The notes under the pieces were generated by a model. It ran no database searches, had not been told where the DNA came from, and worked only from the letters and a program-made list of their open reading frames with translations. Position numbers and translations under genes: made by a program. From Coriobacteriaceae bacterium (lineage in GTDB: Bacteria > Actinomycetota > Coriobacteriia > Anaerosomatales > SLCP01): a stretch of DNA of 6,475 nt. The stretch lies in NCBI GenBank assembly GCA_003563465.1, contig PWVH01000034.1:1-6475 (forward strand), in the 5' to 3' direction. Below, piece after piece: positions 1 to 5,050 of this stretch. The first letter of the stretch is position 1, and the number at the start of each line of letters is the position of its first letter.

Positions 1-21
1 CCGGTCCAGGCGCCTTGCAGC

Positions 22-98
22 CTGCGAGTTCTGGCGGCTTGGGACCCTTATCGTGCCTCTCTGCAAGTCCTGGCGGCTTGGGAGGCTTTGTCGTGCCT
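22..98 (+). repeat. Two diverged ~37-nt direct repeats upstream of lpdA
   Basis: Copy one spans 22-58 and copy two 61-98. Both contain CTGCRAGTYCTGGCGGCTTGG (written in two overlapping parts: CTGCRAGTYC and CTGGCGGCTTGGGA) and end in TCGTGCCT; the first 23 positions match at 21. A partial relative, TCCAGGCGCCTTG at 5-17, suggests the repeat series may continue left of the window. There is no inverted symmetry that would make it a REP or CRISPR unit. Confidence 0.8.
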
Positions 99-115
99 GC
101 GAGGGCCTGCGAGGG
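96..115 (+). repeat. Perfect tandem 10-nt repeat just upstream of the -10
   Basis: CCTGCGAGGG at 96-105 is repeated exactly at 106-115, ending at the TG of the extended -10 element. Its CCTGCGAG core also starts the upstream repeat at 21-28. A period of about one helical turn, over the -35 position, would suit paired binding of a regulator, but it may be only a remnant of the neighbouring repeat series. Confidence 0.7.
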
Positions 116-124
116 TGTTAGAAT
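116..124 (+). promoter_or_regulatory. Candidate extended -10 promoter for lpdA-lipA
   Basis: TG-T-TAGAAT at 116-124 gives an extended -10 TG dinucleotide and a hexamer matching TATAAT at five of six positions. No -35 match is seen at normal spacing (the region is the GC-rich repeat at 96-115), as expected for an extended -10 promoter or one needing an activator. Transcription would begin near 131, leaving a leader of about 40 nt with a 5-bp hairpin (TGCGG 135-139 / CCGCA 146-150) before the ribosome site at 156-161. It is one of very few AT-rich spots in the area. Confidence 0.5.
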
Positions 125-171
125 GCCGTGAGCATGCGGGCAAGACCGCAGCCGGAAGGAGAAGAGAGCCG

Positions 172-1593
172 ATGAGGATCGTTGTACTGGGTGGGGGGCC
201 GGGTGGGCATGCGGCGGCGTTCGAAGCGGCTCGCCTCGGTGCCGAGGTCGTGCTCGTCGAAAAGGAGCGCCTCGGGGGGACGTGCCTGAACTGGGGCTGC
301 ATACCCACGAAGACGATCCTGCGCTCGGCGCGCATCGTTTCAGACACGGCTCGCGCCGCTGAGTTCGGACTCGAGCTGGCCGATAGGGCCGGAGTCGATG
401 TTGACCGGCTTAAGGCACGCAAGGAGAGCGTGGTCGACGAACTAGTCGCACAGGTCGAGTCGACCGCTCGGCGTCTGAAGGTGCGCGTGCTCTATGGTGC
501 AGGTCGCCTGGTGGGGCCGAACGCCGTTGAGGTGGAGCTTGCGGCGGCGGGCGCCGAGGGCGGCGTGGCTGGCGACACGGAGCGCCTCGCAGCCGACGCG
601 ATCATCCTTGCGACAGGATCGGTACCGGTTCGCCTTCCGGCGATCGACCACGACCTGCCCGGCGTATGGACCAGCGACGAAGCAGTCTCGCTCTCCGCTA
701 TTCCCGACGAGATAACGATTGTAGGCGCAGGCGTGATCGGGCTCGAGTTCGCATGCGCATACGCCGCCTTCGGCAGCAAGGTCACCGTAGTCGAGATCAT
801 GGAGCAGGTGCTTCCGGGAAACGATAGGCGCGTCTCCAAGACGATCGAGACGGCGCTTGAAGGTATGGGCGTGGAGTTCTTCCTCGGCGATGCCGTAGAG
901 AGCGTCGAGCAGAACGGCGATCGCGTGCGCGCTCTTCTGCGCAGCGGCCAGACGCTCGAGACCGAGGTCGTCTTAAGCGCGCCGGGGCGCATGCCGAATT
1001 CGGCCGGTCTTGGGTATGCCGAGGCCGGTATCGAGATGGACCGCGCGGCGGTCAAGGTCGACAGCTACCTTCGGACCAGCTTAGAAGGCGTGTTTGCGAT
1101 AGGCGATCTGATCGGTGGGATGATGCTTGCTCACGTCGCCGAAGAGGAGGGCACGCTTGCCGCCCGAAACGCCGTCGCCGAATTGAGGACCGTCGGGGCG
1201 GCGCCTATTCTGGAGTCGGTGCGCTACGAGTGCGTACCGGCATGCGTATACACCTTTCCCGAGGTCGCCGTGGTCGGCTCGGCACGCGATTCGGCCAAGG
1301 AGAGCGGCATCGATGCAGTGCAGGCGGTCGCGAAGTTCGCGGCCAACGGCAAGGCCCTCGGTGAGGGGGAGGCCGAAGGATTCGTGCAGCTAGTAGCCGA
1401 GAAGGGCACCGGACGTATCGTCGGCTGTCAGATCGTCGGTCCGCATGCTGTCGAGATCATCCATGAGGTCGCGGTGGCGATGCGCCAAGATATCTCCGTA
1501 CGCGAGCTGGCCGAAACGGTGCACGCACATCCGACCGTGAGCGAGGTCGTCAAGTTCGCGGCGGTCGATGCGGCAGCCAAGTGTGGCTGCTAA
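172..1593 (+). CDS. lpdA: Dihydrolipoyl dehydrogenase (E3 / L-protein)
   Basis: FAD flavoenzyme that re-oxidises dihydrolipoyl groups on 2-oxoacid dehydrogenase E2 or glycine-cleavage H protein and passes electrons to NAD+, in the cytoplasm. The 473-residue protein has the usual family length. Visible in order: FAD-binding GGGPGG (residues 7-12), redox disulfide C38-x4-C43 in GGTCLNWGC, ATGS, NAD-binding GAGVIG (185-190), second FAD motif AIGD, and the C-terminal dimerisation domain ending with HAHPTVSE, giving the catalytic pair H453/E458. All catalytic residues are present. ATG at 172 is chosen because the FAD motif starts six residues later and AAGGAG (156-161) lies 10 nt upstream. The frame is open further left to the window edge, but that upstream translation has no family similarity. 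A roughly 8-residue Ala/Gly-rich loop near residues 125-138 looks like a harmless surface expansion. It is followed by lipA after 16 nt, so co-transcription is likely. Which lipoyl complex it serves cannot be told from this window. Confidence 0.97.
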   Translation: MRIVVLGGGPGGHAAAFEAARLGAEVVLVEKERLGGTCLNWGCIPTKTILRSARIVSDTARAAEFGLELADRAGVDVDRLKARKESVVDELVAQVESTARRLKVRVLYGAGRLVGPNAVEVELAAAGAEGGVAGDTERLAADAIILATGSVPVRLPAIDHDLPGVWTSDEAVSLSAIPDEITIVGAGVIGLEFACAYAAFGSKVTVVEIMEQVLPGNDRRVSKTIETALEGMGVEFFLGDAVESVEQNGDRVRALLRSGQTLETEVVLSAPGRMPNSAGLGYAEAGIEMDRAAVKVDSYLRTSLEGVFAIGDLIGGMMLAHVAEEEGTLAARNAVAELRTVGAAPILESVRYECVPACVYTFPEVAVVGSARDSAKESGIDAVQAVAKFAANGKALGEGEAEGFVQLVAEKGTGRIVGCQIVGPHAVEIIHEVAVAMRQDISVRELAETVHAHPTVSEVVKFAAVDAAAKCGC

Positions 1594-1609
1594 GGCGGGT
1601 GGCGGTCCG

Positions 1610-2680
1610 ATGACGTACTCGCACGGGGTAGGACAGACCGATGCCCGGTTGCCGGCCTGGCTTCGGCGTCCGATCGCGGCCTGCGGCGCCGTGGACACCG
1701 TGGCCGGACTCCTCGGCGAACTGAATCTGAACACCGTCTGCGAGAGTGCGAAATGCCCGAACCGGGGGGAGTGCTACTCGAGCGGGACGGCGACCTTTCT
1801 CATCATGGGCGATGCATGCACGCGCAGATGCCGTTTCTGCGCGGTGGACGGACGCGAGCCGTACCCGCTCGATCCTGAAGAGCCGGAGCGCGTGGCCGAG
1901 GCGGCCCGGCGTATGGGACTCTCGCATGCGGTCGTGACATGCGTGACTCGCGACGATATCCCGGATGGGGGAGCGGCCCATTTCGTGGCCACGGTCGAGG
2001 CCATGCGCGCCGGATCGCCCCGGGTGACCGTAGAGGTTTTGACGAGCGATTTCGCTGGACGGATGGCCAGCGTGGACGCGGTTACGGGCGCGGGACCGGA
2101 CGTCTTCGGCCACAACGTCGAGACCGTGCCGCGCCTGTATGCAGACGTGCGCCCCGGGGCCGACTACACTCGCTCGCTCGGCGTTCTGGCACGCGCCAAG
2201 GCCGGTAGCTCGAAGGCCGGTAGCGCGGAGTCGGGCCGCGCGGTGCCAGGTCGCGCCAAGAGCGGTCGAGCGGAGCCGGGTCGCGTGGGGTCGGGCCGCA
2301 TCGAATCCGGCCGCGACAAATCCGCTCTCTTCACGAAGTCCGGGCTGATGCTGGGGCTCGGCGAATCCGCCGAGGAGGTCGTCGAGGTAATGTGCGACCT
2401 GCGTGAGGCTGGTTGCGACATGCTCACTTTGGGGCAGTACCTAAGGCCGAGCGTCGAGCATATGCCGGTGGCGAGATTCGTGAAGCCCACAGAGTTCGAG
2501 TCATTTGCACGCAAGGCGCGGGAGCTTGGGTTTTCCGCGGTGGCTTCCGGTCCGTTCGTTCGTTCGAGCTATCGCGCGGCCGAACTCGCCGAGGCGCAAG
2601 CCGCCGAAATTGCCCAAGACCGCTCTACTGACTTCACCAGGGCGCAAGCCGCCGAGACTACCTTGGAATCGGGCGCCTAG
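1610..2680 (+). CDS. lipA: Lipoyl synthase, with a pentapeptide-repeat insertion
   Basis: Radical SAM enzyme that inserts two sulfurs into the octanoyl chain on E2 or H protein to make the lipoyl cofactor. Seen in the 356-residue translation: auxiliary 4Fe-4S cysteines C44, C49, C55 (CESAKCPNRGEC), radical SAM cysteines C70, C74, C77 (CTRRCRFC), the HNVETV and RPGADY motifs, KSGLMLGLGE (243-252), LTLGQYLRPS, and RSSY (318-321), whose serine ligates the auxiliary cluster in this family. The core is therefore complete. Odd: between the helix ending at A196-K197 and the strand starting at T242, typical homologues have a loop of about 7 residues; here there are 44, built mainly of five-residue repeats with Arg every fifth position. 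The C-terminal tail after RSSY (~35 residues) is also longer than usual and Ala/Glu-rich, with AQAAE twice. ATG 1610 is preferred, with GGGTGG 7 nt upstream; an in-frame ATG at 1568 would overlap lpdA and adds 14 unconserved residues. Translational coupling to lpdA is plausible. Confidence 0.97.
   Translation: MTYSHGVGQTDARLPAWLRRPIAACGAVDTVAGLLGELNLNTVCESAKCPNRGECYSSGTATFLIMGDACTRRCRFCAVDGREPYPLDPEEPERVAEAARRMGLSHAVVTCVTRDDIPDGGAAHFVATVEAMRAGSPRVTVEVLTSDFAGRMASVDAVTGAGPDVFGHNVETVPRLYADVRPGADYTRSLGVLARAKAGSSKAGSAESGRAVPGRAKSGRAEPGRVGSGRIESGRDKSALFTKSGLMLGLGESAEEVVEVMCDLREAGCDMLTLGQYLRPSVEHMPVARFVKPTEFESFARKARELGFSAVASGPFVRSSYRAAELAEAQAAEIAQDRSTDFTRAQAAETTLESGA
2198..2317 (+). repeat. In-frame 15-nt tandem repeat array within lipA (8 units)
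   Basis: Eight consecutive 15-nt units encode pentads KAGSS, KAGSA, ESGRA, VPGRA, KSGRA, EPGRV, GSGRI, ESGRD (LipA residues 197-236). The first two DNA units differ at one base of 15 (AAGGCCGGTAGCTCG and AAGGCCGGTAGCGCG). Later units are more diverged but keep a GGY-CGN core with synonymous differences, so the array looks old with a more recent duplication at its 5' end. The reading frame is preserved throughout and the enzyme continues normally at TKSG. The native flank itself contains KSG, so a short native stretch may have seeded the array. The encoded loop is Gly/Ser/Pro/Arg-rich, basic and probably disordered. No function is known to me. Confidence 0.93.
2593..2655 (+). repeat. Perfect 15-nt direct repeat pair in the lipA 3' end
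   Basis: GGCGCAAGCCGCCGA occurs at 2593-2607 and again at 2641-2655, 48 nt apart and in the same frame, giving AQAAE at LipA residues 329-333 and 345-349. It lies in the unconserved C-terminal tail after the RSSY motif. The unit length equals that of the larger array in the same gene, but the sequence is unrelated. It is likely slippage or a small duplication in a tolerant tail. Confidence 0.8.
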
Positions 2681-2700
2681 AGGTTCGGCTGCCTGGGCGC
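2673..2700. other. Weak hairpin in the convergent lipA / cyclase gap
   Basis: GCGCCTAG (2673-2680, including the lipA stop) can pair with CTGGGCGC (2693-2700): 8 pairs including one G:T, with a 12-nt loop. The gap to the convergent cyclase stop is only 40 nt (2681-2720). No T-tract follows on either strand, so this is not a convincing intrinsic terminator. Both genes may rely on Rho or on read-through antisense transcription. Confidence 0.3.
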
Positions 2701-2720
2701 GGGCCACGGCCGCTCGACCC

Positions 2721-3797
2721 TCATTCGACGATTGCGGGCTCTCCGGCGCGGTCGCGTCCGTGCTTCTTTGCTTCGTAGAGGCTTGTGTCGGCGGCGGCGA
2801 AAAGGGAATCGATGGTCTTTTGCGCAGACTCCGGCTCCTCATGCGGGATCAGAACCGCTCCTCCGATGCTGACCGACAAGAGCACGCGTACTCCGTGCTC
2901 GTCTCGGCAGTCGATATCGCGCACGCTTTCCATTATGCGGTCTACGAACGCCTGGTAATCCTCGGCCTTGGTCTCCGGGGCCACCACGGCGAACTCATCG
3001 CCACCGTAACGTGCGACCAGGTCGCTGTCGCGGGTCGAGGAGCGAAGCGCTTCGGCGACCTTGGTTAAGACCTCGTCGCCCACGGGATGGCCGTAGCTGT
3101 CGTTTATCTTCTTGAAGCTGTCGACGTCGACTAAGAGCAGCGCCAGAGGGTGCTCGTAACGATGAGCCCAAGAGACCCACTGCTCGAGATGGGCGAGGAT
3201 GCCACGCCGGTTGAAAAGGCCCGTGAGCGTGTCGCGCGTCGCATGTCTGGAGAGGGTGACGTTGTCGCGAAGCGCCCGTTCGAGCACGCGAGAGAGGAAA
3301 CGGGCAAGGGTATCGCTCTCGCCTGCTTGCCCGATCGCTTTTACGAGCTTGGTGATGTGCTGAGTGTACGCGTCGCGATGGTGGCCTGTTCGGCCGGGCT
3401 CGGCAAGCTCTATCAAGTCGGAGAAGACCGAGTCGAGCATGAAGAACTCGAGCTGTGTCGCCAACTCGATCATCTGCGCAGGGGTGAGCGTGGAGATGTC
3501 CTCGGGCAAGGAAGCGTGGACGTCCTCGCGGACCTGTTCGAGACTGCGCACCAAGGTGTCGGGATGGGTCACGACATCGGGCACGAGCCCTTGCGACCAG
3601 GCCTCTAGCAGTTCTAGCCACCAGCCAACGTGAGAATTCTCTTCGATGGCGAGCTGCTCGAACACTTCGGCCAGTTCCGGATCGGAGCAGTGTTCGGACA
3701 TCGCGCTATATGTCGTGGCGGCGAGGCTGTCGAGCTCAACGCAGATCTCGAGGATGTCGCGCACGATCTCTCCGATGTCGTTTCGGCCCGATGTCAT
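2721..3797 (-). CDS. Diguanylate cyclase (GGDEF) with ferritin-like N-terminal domain
   Basis: Makes cyclic di-GMP from two GTP. The C-terminal ~170 residues (about 186-352 of 358) are a textbook GGDEF domain: DTLTGLFNRR, metal-binding D224, substrate residues N232 and D241, the signature RYGGDEF (263-269), SIGGA, and the closing ADTSLYEAKKHGR. The inhibitory I-site RxxD is intact (R256-D259, five residues before GGDEF), so an active, product-inhibited enzyme is expected. Residues ~8-155 are predicted all-helical, without signal peptide or membrane segment. The pattern E21...Y30, E53-x2-H56, E117 and H147 resembles a four-helix ferritin/rubrerythrin-like di-iron fold, but the fourth-helix ExxH is YxxH here, so metal binding is inferred. 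A linker helix (~160-185) joins the domains. Start: ATG 3797 is taken; ATG 3899 would add 34 unstructured residues, and GTG 3764 has a better Shine-Dalgarno (GGAGAG) and keeps the helices. It is convergent with lipA and divergent from the UPF0280 gene, so it is probably monocistronic. Confidence 0.93.
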   Translation of the reverse strand: MTSGRNDIGEIVRDILEICVELDSLAATTYSAMSEHCSDPELAEVFEQLAIEENSHVGWWLELLEAWSQGLVPDVVTHPDTLVRSLEQVREDVHASLPEDISTLTPAQMIELATQLEFFMLDSVFSDLIELAEPGRTGHHRDAYTQHITKLVKAIGQAGESDTLARFLSRVLERALRDNVTLSRHATRDTLTGLFNRRGILAHLEQWVSWAHRYEHPLALLLVDVDSFKKINDSYGHPVGDEVLTKVAEALRSSTRDSDLVARYGGDEFAVVAPETKAEDYQAFVDRIMESVRDIDCRDEHGVRVLLSVSIGGAVLIPHEEPESAQKTIDSLFAAADTSLYEAKKHGRDRAGEPAIVE

Positions 3798-3897
3798 CAG
3801 TATACCGCTCTGATGAGACGCTCGCGTGTCGAAGCTTTGACGAGATACCCGCGCGTGGTCGTTGACGCAGGACCGCTCGCGCGGCGAAGATAGGATC
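3798..3897. promoter_or_regulatory. Divergent intergenic control region
   Basis: A 100-nt region between the leftward cyclase gene and the rightward UPF0280 operon. It holds an inverted repeat GTCGAAGCTTTGAC (3828-3841; six of seven half-site pairs match), two TTGACG hexamers on the plus strand (3837-3842 and 3862-3867, 25 nt apart), and on the minus strand TATACT (3804-3799), a five-of-six match to the -10 consensus. The inverted repeat lies just upstream of where the -35 of that minus-strand promoter would be. No convincing -10 follows either TTGACG on the plus strand, so the operon promoter is unresolved. Confidence 0.5.
3799..3804 (-). promoter_or_regulatory. Candidate -10 box (TATACT) for the cyclase gene
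   Basis: Minus-strand TATACT ends one base before the ATG at 3797. Transcription from it would begin at about 3792, inside that reading frame. If it is real, translation must begin downstream, for which GTG 3764 with GGAGAG just upstream is the best candidate. No -35 match or extended TG is present, so this rests on a single hexamer in otherwise GC-rich DNA. Confidence 0.35.
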
Positions 3898-4716
3898 ATG
3901 ACCTACGAGCCCCGCACATACCGCCGCACCGCGCATCCGTCTGGCCTGGTCTGCTTCGAGGTCGCCATCAAGGAGACCGACTTGCAGGTATGTGCCGCCG
4001 AGGACATGACGGACCTGGCCGAGGACCTCGTGGTCAGGGCACGCTGGGAGATAGAGAGCTTCATCCGCGGTCATCCCTACTTTCGCGAGACGCTTACTCC
4101 TATAGACGTCCCAGCCGAAGCACCGCCTATCGTCAAGCGCATGGCCGAGGCCGGCCGAATCGCCCGCGTAGGGCCGATGGCTGCTGTGGCAGGGGCGATC
4201 GCGGAGTACGTGGCGCGAGGTCTGGCCGAGGTGTCGCCGGAGGTAGTCGTCGAGAACGGAGGCGACATCTACATGATGGGCCGCGAAGAGCGCACGGTGG
4301 CTCTTTGGGCGGGTGACGGCGGCGTCAAAGGGCTGGGGCTTCTGGTGCGCGGCGGCTTGCAACCGGTAGCGGTGTGCACCTCCTCGGGCCAGGTGGGACA
4401 CTCGCTTTCGTTCGGCACGGCCGATGCCGTGACCGTGCTGGCAAGAAACGGGGCCCTGGCCGATGCCGTGGCCACCGCGCTTGCCAACCGCGTGCGCGAG
4501 CCCGACGACATCGAGCGGGCGATCGAGGCGGCGCGCAACGTGATGGGCATCTTGGGCGTGATAGTCACCGTCGAGGGTCACCTCGGCGCATGGGGTAACG
4601 TGCGGCTTGTATCGCTGGCCGAGGCGGACGACGAAGCGGAAGGCGATGAGGACTCGGGCGCCGCGGACGAGGCGGCCCCGGAAGCTGCGGACGACACGGG
4701 CTCTGAGGCCGTCTAG
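3898..4716 (+). CDS. UPF0280 family protein (ApbE-superfamily relative)
   Basis: A 272-residue cytoplasmic protein recognised as UPF0280, an uncharacterised family distantly related to the ApbE FAD:protein FMN transferases. Seen: a conserved core RVGPMAAVAGAIAEYVA (90-106), VENGGDIYMMG (118-128, like the ApbE GGD segment), and VCTSSGQVGHSLSFGTADAV (159-178) followed by ALADAVATALANRV, which matches the order of the TSSG, histidine and ADALATA segments of ApbE. No signal peptide or lipobox is present, unlike exported ApbE. Function is unknown; flavin transfer is only an inference. Odd: residues ~241-272 are an acidic, Ala-rich low-complexity tail beyond the expected end near VRLVSL. ATG 3898 is chosen over an in-frame TTG at 3862, because the family-like N-terminus (RTYRR) starts just after it; upstream GAAGA/AGGA is a weak ribosome site. 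The ATG overlaps on the opposite strand the longest possible start of the diguanylate cyclase. It is the first gene of a probable operon with the DUF2469 gene (32-nt gap) and ligA. Confidence 0.85.
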   Translation: MTYEPRTYRRTAHPSGLVCFEVAIKETDLQVCAAEDMTDLAEDLVVRARWEIESFIRGHPYFRETLTPIDVPAEAPPIVKRMAEAGRIARVGPMAAVAGAIAEYVARGLAEVSPEVVVENGGDIYMMGREERTVALWAGDGGVKGLGLLVRGGLQPVAVCTSSGQVGHSLSFGTADAVTVLARNGALADAVATALANRVREPDDIERAIEAARNVMGILGVIVTVEGHLGAWGNVRLVSLAEADDEAEGDEDSGAADEAAPEAADDTGSEAV

Positions 4717-4748
4717 GAGCGAGTCGCGGATTACAGAGGGGCGTGATG

Positions 4749-5042
4749 ATGGACAGCATCGACGAACTCGACATGTACGAGGCCGAGAAGCGCCTCGCGC
4801 TCTACAACGAGTATCGTGACGCGGCGCGGGTCTTCACCTACTACGTCGAGACCGAATTGCGCGCCTACCTGGCCAATGGGGTCGAAGTCGAGCCGCATGC
4901 GGGTGAGGGCGGCGTGTACTTCAAGGTGACGCTGACCGATGTGTGGATCTACGAGGCCGAACGGCTCAACCGTTTCGTGCCCGAGACGGTCGTCTATTCG
5001 GTGGGCGACGTTCATGTCCAGCGCCTCAAGGCCGAAGAGTAG
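4749..5042 (+). CDS. DUF2469 family small protein
   Basis: A 97-residue soluble protein matching from memory the actinobacterial DUF2469 pattern: acidic N-terminus, then LYNEYRDAARVFTYYVETE, AYLANGVEVE, VYFKVTLTDVWIYE and RFVPETVVYSVGDVHVQ. The mycobacterial member (Rv2901c) has the same length and the same order of motifs (LYREYRD, YVVETERRFYLAN, YFEV, DAWVW, RFV). No catalytic residues, metal site, membrane segment or signal peptide is evident; its function is not established. In many actinobacteria the gene sits next to ribonuclease HII; here it sits directly before DNA ligase. Three overlapping in-frame starts exist (GTG 4743, ATG 4746, ATG 4749). ATG 4749 is preferred because AGAGGGG (4735-4741) is then 7 nt away; 4746 is nearly as good. 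The 8-nt gap to ligA and a GAAGAG near its own stop suggest translational coupling to ligA. Confidence 0.87.
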   Translation: MDSIDELDMYEAEKRLALYNEYRDAARVFTYYVETELRAYLANGVEVEPHAGEGGVYFKVTLTDVWIYEAERLNRFVPETVVYSVGDVHVQRLKAEE

Positions 5043-5050
5043 CCGGCGAG

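Noticed and set aside
22..115. CRISPR-like direct repeats at the left edge
   Set aside because: The two long copies are nearly adjacent, imperfect and have no unique spacers; the 10-nt units are tandem. No cas genes are present.
131..171. Riboswitch in the lpdA leader
   Set aside because: The leader is about 40 nt with a single 5-bp hairpin, too short and without any recognised aptamer pattern.
492..1055. Minus-strand open frame inside lpdA
   Set aside because: Ser/Thr/Pro/Arg-rich shadow typical of GC-rich coding DNA; lpdA is conserved across the whole interval.
2673..2720. Bidirectional intrinsic terminator between lipA and the cyclase gene
   Set aside because: A hairpin can be drawn, but there is no T-tract on either strand, so it is reported only as a weak structure.
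2505..3068. Plus-strand open frame across the lipA end and the cyclase 3' half
   Set aside because: It overlaps two well-supported genes in other frames and gives a low-complexity translation.
3837..3896. Sigma-70 promoter for the UPF0280 operon based on TTGACG hexamers
   Set aside because: Neither TTGACG has a -10 at 16-18 nt; the nearest A/T-rich hexamers sit at the start codon or at 23-nt spacing.
3736..4581. Long minus-strand open frame (281 codons) opposite the UPF0280 gene
   Set aside because: Composition-driven antisense shadow: Arg/His-rich, no recognisable motifs, and the opposite strand carries conserved family segments.
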